From Nitrospira sp. (GTDB lineage: Bacteria > Nitrospirota > Nitrospiria > Nitrospirales > Nitrospiraceae), in contig JAEURX010000013.1 of NCBI GenBank assembly GCA_016788885.1, positions 1 to 59,819 of the forward strand: 59,819 nucleotides of DNA, read 5' to 3'. The first letter of the stretch is position 1. Every line of letters begins with the position of its first letter. The notes under the pieces were generated by a model. That model saw nothing but the letters and a program-made list of their open reading frames with translations. It did not search any database and was not told the origin of the DNA. Made by a program: the position numbers and the translations under genes. Positions 24,353-32,536 of this stretch are shown piece by piece.

Positions 24353-26998
24353 ATGCCGACTCTGTATCTCATCGACGGTAGCGCCTACATTTATCGGGCG
24401 TTTTTTGCCCTGCCTCCCCTGTCGAACTCCAAGGGCTTACAGACTAACGCCGTGTACGGCTTCACGACCATGTTGCTGAAGGTTCTGCGCGACCATCGAC
24501 CGGACTATGTGGCGGTGGTGTTTGATGAGAAAGGCCCCACCCATCGCCACGAAGCGTTCAAGGAGTACAAGGCGCAACGGCCGCCCATGCCCCAAGGGAT
24601 GAGTGCACAGATTCCCTACATTCATCGGGTGGTAGAAGCCCTGTCCTTACCGGTCATCCGCCAAGCGGGGTATGAGGCGGATGATTTGATCGGCACCTTG
24701 GCGCGGAAAGGTGAGGGCGAGGGGCTCGATGTCGTGATCGTGACCAGCGACAAAGATATGTTCCAGCTCCTGACGCCAAAGACACGGATTTATGATCCGG
24801 TGAAGGATAAGTGGTTCAACGAGGCGGATTCGTTGGTGCGGTTTGGCGTCGAGCCGGCGCGCGTCGTCGAGATCATGGGGCTGATGGGTGACACGAGCGA
24901 CAATATTCCCGGCGTCAAAGGCATTGGAGAGAAAACCGCACTGAAGTTGATCACGCAATTCGGGACGATCGACGAACTGCTTCGCCGGGTCGAGGAAGTC
25001 ACACCGGCCAAGACGAAGCATCTCCTGCTGGAGCAGGGCGAGAATGCGCGCATGAGCAAGCAACTGGCGACGATCGACATCGAGTGCCCGGTGGAGTTTG
25101 TCCCGTCCCATTTCCAAGCCAAGGCGCCGCATACGGAGACGCTCGTGAGTCTCTTGCGCGAGTTGGAATTTATGACGTTGGCCAAAGCCTTCCAGGGGGA
25201 GACTCCTGAGCCCAACCGCTTAGGTTCAGACGTGATCGACATTCACGATGCCGCGGGAGCCACGCAATTCCTGACGCGGCAGGAGGCGGAGCCGCTCCTG
25301 GGCGTGGCCTGCGTGTTGAGTGAGGCGTCCGGTGTGCGGGCCGATATTCGGGGCTGCGCCCTGGGCTGGTCTGACGGTGCTGCAGCATTCGTCCAAGGCG
25401 ATGCCCGTGACTGGCCTGGCCCGTTGATCGATTATCTGCGAGACGGGAGTCATAGAAAAGTCGTCCAAGATCTCAAGCCGTTCCTGTTGGCGCTCCATCG
25501 GCAGGGCCTTGAGATGCCGGGGCCCTATTTCGACACGATGGTGGCCGACTACCTGCTCAATCCGAATCGTCGCGCGCATACGCTCGACGCTATCGCGATG
25601 GATGCGCTGAGTTATCAACTTGGCGCCGGAGCAGCTGAGAAGATCGACCCGAGGCCGCAATCCCTATTCGACGTGGACGAGCACGCGATTCATCGATCAG
25701 GTGAGGCGGCGGCCGTGACGGCCAAGGTGGCGCCGCTGTTGCGCGAACGATTGCGGGAGCAGGGCAGCTTGGCCCTGTTTGAAGACGTCGAAATGCCGCT
25801 GGTCCCGGTGCTAGTCGAGATTGAACGGAATGGGTTCTTGCTCGACGTTGAGAGCCTGCGCTCGCTGAGTCGAGAACTGGAACGAGAGCTCGATCAGATG
25901 GTCAGCACCATCCATCGGCTCGCCGGTGGTGAGTTCAATATCGGCTCGCCCAAACAACTGGCCACAGTGCTGTTCGAGAATCTTGGCCTCAAGCCGCTTC
26001 GGAAAACCAAGACCGGCTTCTCCACCGATGAAGACACGCTCACCCAGCTGGCCGGTCAGCATGAACTCCCCGCACACATTCTCAATTACCGGACCTTGAC
26101 GAAACTCAAATCGACCTATGTCGATGCCTTGCCGCAGTTGGTGAATCCCGACACCGGACGGCTCCACACCTCGCTTAACCAAACGGTGGCGGCCACAGGA
26201 CGCCTCTCCTCCACCGATCCGAATCTGCAGAATATTCCGGTGAAGGGGGACTACGGTCTCCGTATTCGTGAAGCCTTCATCACGCCGCCGGGACATCACT
26301 TGCTCTGTGCAGACTATAGTCAGGTGGAACCGCGGATTCTGGCCCATCTGTCGCAAGACCCTCGATTGCTGCAGGTGTTTGAGCAGGGCGAAGACATTCA
26401 TATGGCCACGGCCATGGAGATTTTTAATCTTCCTGCCGGGGAGGTGACGCGTGAGATGCGACGGGCGGCGAAGAGCGTGGTGTTCGGCATTGTGTACGGC
26501 ATCAGCCCGTTCGGCCTCGCCTCAAATATCGGTGTGTCCCAGGTGGAAGCCAAGAAATATATTGAGACGTTCTTTGAGAAGTTTGCGGCCGTCAGGGCGC
26601 TCATGGATCGGAACATCGACGACGGCAAAACCAAAGGGTATACGACCACGATTCTCGGTCGCCGCCGGCCGATTCCGGAACTGCAGAGCGGCGATCCTTC
26701 GCAGCGTGGCGTCGGTGAGCGGATGGCGGTGAATAGTCCGATTCAGGGCTCGGCTGCGGATTTGATCAAGGTGGCCATGATCAACGTCCATCGGCGGCTG
26801 CGAGACGAGTTGCCGGCGTGCAAGATGATTCTTCAAGTGCACGACGAACTGATCTTCGAAGTGCCGGACGGAATGTTGGAGCAGGCGCAGCACCTCGTGA
26901 AGGAGGAAATGGAGGCGACCGGCACGGCGCTGAAGCTCTCGGTCCCGCTTAAGGTGGATGTGGGTGTGGGGGCCAATTGGCGAGTGGCCCACCCTTAG
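24353..26998 (+). CDS. polA: DNA polymerase I
   Basis: 881 residues from ATG 24353 (a TTG four codons earlier is possible). The 5'-3' exonuclease domain occupies residues 1 to about 290 (YLIDGSAYIYRAFFALPPL, DKDMFQLL, GVKGIGEKTA). A proofreading-like domain at about 300-480 is degenerate: the DxE of Exo I is lost (GVACVLSEASG), as is the Asp of Exo II (QDLKPFLLAL). Polymerase motifs are intact: A at ADYSQVEPRI (about 652), B at RRAAKSVVFGIVYG (about 703), C at QVHDELIFEVP (about 829). Motif A has Pro where E. coli has Leu after the Glu. Expected to act in repair and Okazaki processing without proofreading. Confidence 0.96.
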   Translation: MPTLYLIDGSAYIYRAFFALPPLSNSKGLQTNAVYGFTTMLLKVLRDHRPDYVAVVFDEKGPTHRHEAFKEYKAQRPPMPQGMSAQIPYIHRVVEALSLPVIRQAGYEADDLIGTLARKGEGEGLDVVIVTSDKDMFQLLTPKTRIYDPVKDKWFNEADSLVRFGVEPARVVEIMGLMGDTSDNIPGVKGIGEKTALKLITQFGTIDELLRRVEEVTPAKTKHLLLEQGENARMSKQLATIDIECPVEFVPSHFQAKAPHTETLVSLLRELEFMTLAKAFQGETPEPNRLGSDVIDIHDAAGATQFLTRQEAEPLLGVACVLSEASGVRADIRGCALGWSDGAAAFVQGDARDWPGPLIDYLRDGSHRKVVQDLKPFLLALHRQGLEMPGPYFDTMVADYLLNPNRRAHTLDAIAMDALSYQLGAGAAEKIDPRPQSLFDVDEHAIHRSGEAAAVTAKVAPLLRERLREQGSLALFEDVEMPLVPVLVEIERNGFLLDVESLRSLSRELERELDQMVSTIHRLAGGEFNIGSPKQLATVLFENLGLKPLRKTKTGFSTDEDTLTQLAGQHELPAHILNYRTLTKLKSTYVDALPQLVNPDTGRLHTSLNQTVAATGRLSSTDPNLQNIPVKGDYGLRIREAFITPPGHHLLCADYSQVEPRILAHLSQDPRLLQVFEQGEDIHMATAMEIFNLPAGEVTREMRRAAKSVVFGIVYGISPFGLASNIGVSQVEAKKYIETFFEKFAAVRALMDRNIDDGKTKGYTTTILGRRRPIPELQSGDPSQRGVGERMAVNSPIQGSAADLIKVAMINVHRRLRDELPACKMILQVHDELIFEVPDGMLEQAQHLVKEEMEATGTALKLSVPLKVDVGVGANWRVAHP

Positions 26999-26999
26999 C

Positions 27000-27124
27000 C
27001 AGCGGCTGAACAAGGTCTCCAACTTCGTTCTCGGGCGTCTCGGCCTCCTCAACGTACTACACGACGTACAGCCTCGGAGGCCTCGCACCCTGCGGCCTCG
27101 TTGGACGACCTTTTTGAGCCGCTG
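27000..27124. repeat. 125-bp imperfect palindrome between polA and the metallopeptidase
   Basis: The left arm begins CAGCGGCTGAACAAGGTC and the right arm, read on the other strand, begins CAGCGGCTCAAAAAGGTC; they remain partly complementary toward a centre near 27062 (GTAC...GTAC). The folded RNA would be a long interrupted hairpin from either strand. Its position just after the polA stop and its GC-rich arms fit a dispersed REP-like element or a transcript-end structure. Whether it recurs in the genome cannot be seen here. Confidence 0.65.
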
Positions 27125-27178
27125 ATGATTGACGAACGGTGCAAGCTTTGCAGAGACATGAGCGGGAGCTAATTGGTT

Positions 27179-27565
27179 ATGTCGCCACGAAAGCGTACAT
27201 TGACCATACCCGAGTCTGAGTTTCAGGCCTTGGTGCAGGAAGCATTGGACGGCCTGCCGGATGAATACGCCAAGCTCCTCACCAACGTGGCCGTGGTGGT
27301 CGAGAAAGAGCCTCCGCCTGATGTCCGCACTGATCTGGAGTTGGAGGACGGCGAAGATCTCCTCGGCCTCTACCAAGGTCTCCCCATCGACAAAGAGTCC
27401 TTCTTTCAGGCAGGCGGGCAACTGCCGGCCAAAATCTCAATTTATCGCGGACCCATCCTCAGACTGTGTCGGACCAAACAGGAAGTGGTGCAGGAAGTGC
27501 GCGATACCGTCGTGCACGAGATCGGGCATCATTTCGGCTTTGACGACGACGAGATGCCGTACTGA
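27179..27565 (+). CDS. Zincin-like metallopeptidase family protein (MMP_TTHA0227)
   Basis: 128 residues from ATG 27179, with GGGAG ten bases upstream. Small zincin: N-terminal FQALVQEALDGLPDEYAKLL, middle LLGLYQGLP, LPAKISIYRGPILRL, and the zinc site VVHEIGHHFGFDDDEM (HExxHxxxxDD), the signature of the TTHA0227 family. These are single-domain proteins related to metalloproteases; activity is not well established. No signal peptide, so cytoplasmic. Confidence 0.92.
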   Translation: MSPRKRTLTIPESEFQALVQEALDGLPDEYAKLLTNVAVVVEKEPPPDVRTDLELEDGEDLLGLYQGLPIDKESFFQAGGQLPAKISIYRGPILRLCRTKQEVVQEVRDTVVHEIGHHFGFDDDEMPY

Positions 27566-27649
27566 GCAACGGTGACGAAGGAGTAGCTGCTGGACGGCGT
27601 GTGGTGGGAGAGGTAGGGGGTGTCAGCGCAAAGAGGTGTTGAGAGGTCG

Positions 27650-28903
27650 TTACGAGTATAGCCGGCCGACGATCTGAGTGAAGTTGAACAGCATGGCGTT
27701 CGCGCGGGTGTAAGCGGCGTGGCCGTAGTAATGGTCGCGGACGTTCGTCGAACTCGTGCAGTCTTTGTAATCCACCAGCAGGCACTGTCCTTCGCTCGGG
27801 AAGCGCGTGGCGCGGCGTGCGCATTCCACCCATCGTTCAAATCCGTCGTAGGGCTCCACTAATTCCCACACAGCCTTATTGGCCGTTTTGGCATTCTCCG
27901 CGGGCAGCGCGTCACTTCCGGCCACGGCCAGTTCCTGTACGTAGTCCCCACCCCAGGCGATCGGCATTTCAACAGAGATCTGTGGCAGCTCCATTTTGGA
28001 GAGCCAGGTCTTCCCGTCTGTGCGTAGATTACGGTGGTTCACGATGTGGAGTAGCTTGCCAATGCCGGATGGATCCCAGCCGTATCGTACCGGAGTGCCG
28101 AACGTCACGATGTCGAGCGAGGCCCCGTTGAGCAGGGTTCCTTGGCTCAGCAATGGATCGATGTGGTGAATGGCGTGTGCGTCCGGACCTTGTGGTTGTG
28201 CGGCAAGGAGCAATTCGAAGAACGTCTTTCGTCCCGTGATCGGTGACGGGCAGAGCAGATTGGAGGCCAGGGCAAGCACGAGTCCGGCCTGACCGTGGGC
28301 TTGGACCAGGATACGATCGCCGGCTCCAAGATGCTGCTCGACCACGAGGGCGCGAAGTCGATCCAAGAGTCGGCACGCAGCCAGGGCGCGTCCCAGATGA
28401 TGGTGCTCGCTGGACCACAGTTCCCGCAGGCAGAGAATCGGTTTCGCGACCTGCTGGTTCAGGGCCTTGCGGCACTGTTCGATGGTGTGTGCGGTGAAAT
28501 TGCCGGCGTCGCCGATCTGGCTGTCCAGCATGTGCTTCGTGGCGTCGTCGTTCGAGAGGGGCGGTTTGAGGCCTCCGGGCAGCGGAGTGATGCCGTTCGT
28601 GCCTTCCCGCATGAACGAGAGGAGCGAATCCAGACCTGAAATCCCGCGTGAATAGCCGCGCTTGAGTCCCCCCACTTCATCGAGCCGTCCCAGGCCGAAG
28701 ATATCGGTGCCTGGAATCGCACCATGAAGAAAGAGCATGACGCGCACCCCGGCCTGCGACAGTTTCTGCCCGACTTGCCCCATGGTGACCTGCCACTGAG
28801 GGGATCCCATATCGGGGGAAGGGGTCCACTCGGCAGCGGTGAGGCGCTCACCGGGATTCTTGCGAGAGAGCTCATCGTGCTGAAAATTGTTTTCGACGGG
28901 CAT
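27650..28903 (-). CDS. Degenerate alpha/beta-hydrolase-like protein
   Basis: 417 residues, no signal peptide seen. The fold is suggested by MLFLHGAIPG (oxyanion-type HG near residue 60), ILVQAHGQAGLVLALASNLL (about 198-217) and DIVTFGTPVRYG (about 264-275), the order of a lipase-type hydrolase. The nucleophile elbow that should read GxSxG is AHGQAG, so the catalytic serine is missing. A terminal HYYGHAAY could be the His region. It is the third gene of a minus-strand unit after the two LPP20-like genes. If folded, it is probably a non-catalytic binding protein. No specific family recognised. Confidence 0.5.
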   Translation of the reverse strand: MPVENNFQHDELSRKNPGERLTAAEWTPSPDMGSPQWQVTMGQVGQKLSQAGVRVMLFLHGAIPGTDIFGLGRLDEVGGLKRGYSRGISGLDSLLSFMREGTNGITPLPGGLKPPLSNDDATKHMLDSQIGDAGNFTAHTIEQCRKALNQQVAKPILCLRELWSSEHHHLGRALAACRLLDRLRALVVEQHLGAGDRILVQAHGQAGLVLALASNLLCPSPITGRKTFFELLLAAQPQGPDAHAIHHIDPLLSQGTLLNGASLDIVTFGTPVRYGWDPSGIGKLLHIVNHRNLRTDGKTWLSKMELPQISVEMPIAWGGDYVQELAVAGSDALPAENAKTANKAVWELVEPYDGFERWVECARRATRFPSEGQCLLVDYKDCTSSTNVRDHYYGHAAYTRANAMLFNFTQIVGRLYS

Positions 28904-28972
28904 GGGACGACTGTCTTACCCGAAATCCAACCTGAAGTTCAATGGAGAGGTCGTCAGGCTCTGCGGGAGTGG

Positions 28973-29530
28973 TTAGCGGCGTGTCGGCGAATCGTGGGCC
29001 ATCGGCTCAACGGCGGGAGAAGCCGGGAGGTGAGTTTTTGGCATCACGGCCACCGCAGAGCAGGTCTTGGTTCCATCATCCATGTGGCGGTCCACGATGG
29101 TGACGCCCTGCAGATATTCCTGGACGATTTCTTCACGCACCACCTCGATGTCCTGTTCGGTCTCGCGGCCGGTGCGCTCGCGCAGGCGGTCGATCGCATG
29201 CTCCTTCACCTGAACGCGGATCTGTTTGGCGATGTCGGCCCGTGCGGCCAATTCCGACACGCGCTGACATACCAGAGGGCCCTTGTTCAAGTCACCTTGG
29301 CCCTGTCCGATCAGAAAGTGCTCGGCATCATAGGTTCGTGCCGACGGTGGTTGCGCTCGATTCTGGTGCTCAGGCGCAAGGCCCTGTTCTCGTGTGTGCA
29401 ACTGGCGGAATGTACGGTCGGCATGATCGCGGACCTCTGGGGTGGAATCCGCTGCCGGCGCAGGCGTGGTGGTCACGAGGGCGCACAGGAGCCACCCTCC
29501 CGCACACACCTGTCCTCTTGTCATGAACAT
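28973..29530 (-). CDS. LPP20-like exported protein (short)
   Basis: 185 residues with a signal peptide (to about PAPAADS). The mature part has an LPP20-type segment: YDAEHFLIGQGQGDLNKGP, then SELAARADIAKQIRVQVKE and a helical Arg/Glu-rich stretch ending EYLQGVTIVDRHMDDGTKTC. LPP20 domains occur in small outer-membrane or periplasmic proteins of unknown function. GGGAGG lies nine bases before ATG 29530; an earlier ATG (29536) overlaps the upstream stop as ATGA. Three near starts exist, so a few residues are uncertain. The same frame stays open far upstream, but only as a shadow of the next gene. Confidence 0.7.
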   Translation of the reverse strand: MFMTRGQVCAGGWLLCALVTTTPAPAADSTPEVRDHADRTFRQLHTREQGLAPEHQNRAQPPSARTYDAEHFLIGQGQGDLNKGPLVCQRVSELAARADIAKQIRVQVKEHAIDRLRERTGRETEQDIEVVREEIVQEYLQGVTIVDRHMDDGTKTCSAVAVMPKTHLPASPAVEPMAHDSPTRR

Positions 29531-29532
29531 CC

Positions 29533-30810
29533 TCATTGTCCTCCCTGGTTGTTGCCCGGGGGCGAGTTGCGCTGGGGGACCAGGCTGGATGAACCGCCTG
29601 GTGGAGTCTGTTGGAGGCTTGGCGGGTGAATCCCACGAAAGGTCGGCATTTGTGGCGGTGTGCCGGCGGGTGAACCAGAGGCTCCTCCGGCGCGATAGGT
29701 GTGCAAGGTTGGCTGGCCCGTCTGGCCGTTGGGGGGTGGGACTTGCCGATAGGTCGGCATTGTGCCTCGACTTACGGGCGGCACGCCGGTTCCCGGCCGA
29801 GGGTGGACTTGGATAATGGTGGTGCCGTTGCCTGGCTGGGCCGGTTGGCCCGTCGGGTTGGGGAGCAGCGGATTGAGTTGATAGACGCTGGAAAGTTGTC
29901 GCGAGTCGGTGGACGGAGTGGTATCGGGCTGAGCCGGCGATTGCGGAACCACGTAGTATCCGGGAAGAAACGGGACGGTATGGGGAACGGGCGGCTGTTT
30001 CGGTTGAGGTGGGGCAGGAGGAGTGTTCGTTGTCACCGTCTGTTGCGCTGCGACGAGGTGGGGATTGTCGGGATTCAGCCGACCGGCCAAGCCGAGGAGG
30101 CCTTGCACATGGGCGAGGCCTGCTGCCGGATAGGGCTGTGCAAATGGTGCGATCAAGAGCCAATCGGTCCAGGCTTGCGCCACCATCGCGTTCGACTCCG
30201 CCTGATCGAGCAGGCGGGCGCGCTGCTGATTCAGCTCTCGGGCCTGTTCGGGGGACTGGGCTTGGGCCAGCGCTCGGTTGGCATCGGCGAGTTGCTGCTG
30301 CAGATGATCGATATCCGCCTTCAGCGCGAGCAACTCGTCTCGCACGGTTTCCTGCTGCTTCAGCGCGGCGAGAGCCTGAGCGACCTCGTCGGTGTCCACT
30401 TGCGTCTTCAGGTCGACGTGGATCACCACGACCTCACCGTCCAACCTGGTTCCTACCTGTTGATCGAGCACCAGCACCATCCCGGCGGTATAGCTGCGCA
30501 GTTCATCGCGGGTGACGTCCAGATCTCGTACGATCGTGACGCGTTCGAGATAGGAGGCCACCTGTTCCAACGCGTCTTGTTTGGCTTGGTCGCCTGCCAG
30601 CCGGATGGCATCCACTCTCGTTTCCCGATCGGTCATACGATGCTCCCCCGAGGCCGTCACGACTCGAATGTCGGCATGGCTCGCAGTCGGCCAGGCCACG
30701 ACGAGTGCCACATTGAGCGTGAGTAGGCTGCTGAGCGTGGAGGTCGCCAATTTTCGAAGAAACCTGCGCGGGGTGATGTGGGGATGGTGAAACTGCTGGT
30801 GGTCGGTCAT
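29533..30810 (-). CDS. LPP20-like exported protein with Pro-rich C-terminus
   Basis: 425 residues. N-terminal signal (LSSLLTLNVALVVAWPT, cut near SHA). Next an LPP20-like stretch: RVDAIRLAGDQAKQDALEQV ... ERVTIVRDLDVTRDEL. Then a coiled coil at about 145-205 (ALKADIDHLQQQLADANRAL, Gln/Ala/Glu-rich), a predicted globular piece, and from about 250 a long Pro/Gln/Thr/Gly-rich, probably disordered C-terminus. First gene of a three-gene unit. The paralogous short protein follows with an ATGA-type overlap, so they are probably translated together. Function unknown; localisation likely periplasm or outer membrane. Confidence 0.68.
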   Translation of the reverse strand: MTDHQQFHHPHITPRRFLRKLATSTLSSLLTLNVALVVAWPTASHADIRVVTASGEHRMTDRETRVDAIRLAGDQAKQDALEQVASYLERVTIVRDLDVTRDELRSYTAGMVLVLDQQVGTRLDGEVVVIHVDLKTQVDTDEVAQALAALKQQETVRDELLALKADIDHLQQQLADANRALAQAQSPEQARELNQQRARLLDQAESNAMVAQAWTDWLLIAPFAQPYPAAGLAHVQGLLGLAGRLNPDNPHLVAAQQTVTTNTPPAPPQPKQPPVPHTVPFLPGYYVVPQSPAQPDTTPSTDSRQLSSVYQLNPLLPNPTGQPAQPGNGTTIIQVHPRPGTGVPPVSRGTMPTYRQVPPPNGQTGQPTLHTYRAGGASGSPAGTPPQMPTFRGIHPPSLQQTPPGGSSSLVPQRNSPPGNNQGGQ

Positions 30811-30924
30811 GGGCGTACCCAGCACCTGAGGGAGCTGCCGGTGTATTGATTCGGGGAGAATTGTGTCCTCAGATTCAGGATAGCATCGATCGTCTTGGAG
30901 CGCTATGAGAGGCGCGGTTCGCGC

Positions 30925-30954
30925 CTTGCCTTCCCGGAAAACAGCGTGCTAAGG
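30925..30954 (+). promoter_or_regulatory. Candidate promoter of the HEAT-repeat locus
   Basis: TTGCCT, 18-base spacer, TAAGGT, with TGC just before the -10 (extended -10). Start near 30961, leaving a leader of about 39 bases before ATG 31000. The same TTGCnT-18-TGC pattern occurs before the cupredoxin. Confidence 0.5.
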
Positions 30955-30999
30955 TACTTTCTCTTCGCATTGTTACACGATTCTCTGGTGAGGCAGCTC

Positions 31000-32043
31000 A
31001 TGAGTGATATCCGCGCGTTTTCTATCACGGCGGCGGCGTTTCGTATGGCCCTGTTTCTGGGCCTGACCCTGGTATTTTCCTCCACATCATCCATGGCCTT
31101 GGCCGCGCGTGGCGGCGGTGCGCCTTCAGCACCGGAAGCGGCAACCGAACACGTCATCCTGTTTGTCTTGGAAGGGCTCGGCCAGGAGTCATTGAAGAGT
31201 GGGGTGATGCCCGTCTTGTCGTCTCTGGTGAAGGATGGATCTGTCACCTGGTCGGCCACTGCCGTCGCGCCTGCGCGTCGCTTGCCGACGATGGCGTCGT
31301 TGGTGACGGGGATGCCGGTTGCCAAACACGGCATCACCTGGAATGTCTTTGAATTCAGCCGTGGATACCCCCGCGCGCCGACTGTGTTTGACTATCTCGA
31401 CTTGAGCGGGGGGCGGGACAGCGCCATTTTTTATATGGATGAGTCCCTCTATCAGCTTGCCAAGCCGGAACCGTATACCGACTATCAGATGTGTGGGCCA
31501 CTGAGGGCCGAGTGCAACCCAGACCGGTTGGTCGGGTACGTGCGGGACTACTTCAAGAAGGCCACCAGCGGTTCCGGGTATGGTCACGCCATCCCATCGT
31601 TGCCCCATCTCCTGGTGGTGCATTTGCCGGCACCCGGTCGTGTCGGTGAGGCGCAGGGGTGGAAATCGGCTGCGTACAAAGATGCCCTCAAGGCCGTGGA
31701 TAAGGCGATGGGGACGGTGCTCGATTTATACCGCGAACTGGGTTTGATCAAGCGGACGACCATCTTCGCCACTTCGTTGAGCGCCTTCGGGGAGACGCAA
31801 TTCTCCTCCGGTGAGGTGGGCAGCGAGCAGGCGGCTGCCGTTCCGGTAGTGCCCTGGATCGCATCCGGCGTCGGGATCAAGGCGGGTTATGCGATCCGTC
31901 AGCCGGTGTCGATCATCGATACCGGTGCGACCGTCATGCGCGCGCTCGGACTTACCACCTATACTGAATGGGAGAGCCACCCCGTCGAAGAGATTTTCAA
32001 GACGGCATTCACGGCGGCTCCTGTCAGCCCACTCCTGCAATAG
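31000..32043 (+). CDS. Phosphodiesterase/alkaline-phosphatase-fold exported protein with lost metal ligands
   Basis: 347 residues with a signal peptide (to about LAARG). Resembles type I phosphodiesterase/nucleotide pyrophosphatase (PF01663): HVILFVLEGLGQESL at 51-65 and RRLPTMASLVTGMPVAKHGI at about 93-112, later LPAPGRVGEAQGW and FATSLSAFGE. In active members the first motif has Asp (here Glu58), the nucleophile Thr precedes the Phe-Pro (here Arg), the D-x-x-G-H ligands are present (here G and E), and a SDHG motif follows (here SLSAFGE). All ligands appear replaced, so it is probably not an active phosphatase. First gene of the HEAT-repeat locus; GAGG before the ATG. Confidence 0.68.
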   Translation: MSDIRAFSITAAAFRMALFLGLTLVFSSTSSMALAARGGGAPSAPEAATEHVILFVLEGLGQESLKSGVMPVLSSLVKDGSVTWSATAVAPARRLPTMASLVTGMPVAKHGITWNVFEFSRGYPRAPTVFDYLDLSGGRDSAIFYMDESLYQLAKPEPYTDYQMCGPLRAECNPDRLVGYVRDYFKKATSGSGYGHAIPSLPHLLVVHLPAPGRVGEAQGWKSAAYKDALKAVDKAMGTVLDLYRELGLIKRTTIFATSLSAFGETQFSSGEVGSEQAAAVPVVPWIASGVGIKAGYAIRQPVSIIDTGATVMRALGLTTYTEWESHPVEEIFKTAFTAAPVSPLLQ

Positions 32044-32050
32044 AGGACCG

Positions 32051-32536
32051 ATGTATACAGCGTCGCATAGATCTCTCATGGGGCGGTCGGCGTTCATGGT
32101 GGTCCTGATCCTGACCGGTCTGGTGGGGTATTCGGAACAACTTCTGGCCGCCGGCCCTCCCCCAGCCTATACGAAGGAGCACGCCATCACGATCGATCCG
32201 ACTCCGCTGGTGCCGCAATCGTGGTGGCAGGTGCCTGGTATCACGCCGCCGCTCTGGGTGTTGGACCCTGAAACCTCGGATGCCTATCGTACGACAGAAA
32301 CGCGTGAGTTGAAACTCAAGCCAGGACAATACAAGTTCATCAGTTTTACCTTCGACTTTCCCTTCACGGTGAGTTTGGATGGGAAACTGGAATACTCCAA
32401 GTCACTCGATCAATGTGTGGAGGGCCGCGGGACGCAGACCCTGGTGGTACGGTGCAAGCGTACCTATCCCCATGGCGGTCAACGTGACGCCTATTATGGA
32501 AACAATGAGGTAGGTGATGGCACAGGCACTCGATGA
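32051..32536 (+). CDS. Small exported protein of unknown function
   Basis: 161 residues with a signal peptide (MVVLILTGLVGYSEQLLA, cut near AAG). The mature part has a beta-sandwich look: PQSWWQVPGITPPLWVLDPE, TRELKLKPGQYKFISFTFDF, FTVSLDGKLEYSKSLDQC, then CKRTYPHGGQRD. A terminal Asp/Gly/Thr-rich end overlaps the next gene by 20 bases. Two cysteines may pair. No family recognised. AGAGGA precedes ATG 32051; only seven bases separate it from the previous stop. Confidence 0.6.
   Translation: MYTASHRSLMGRSAFMVVLILTGLVGYSEQLLAAGPPPAYTKEHAITIDPTPLVPQSWWQVPGITPPLWVLDPETSDAYRTTETRELKLKPGQYKFISFTFDFPFTVSLDGKLEYSKSLDQCVEGRGTQTLVVRCKRTYPHGGQRDAYYGNNEVGDGTGTR

Noticed and set aside
28973-30163. 396-codon minus-strand frame taken as one protein
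   Set aside because: Only its last 185 codons have a signal peptide and LPP20-like sequence; the upstream part is a shadow of the Pro-rich gene 29533-30810.
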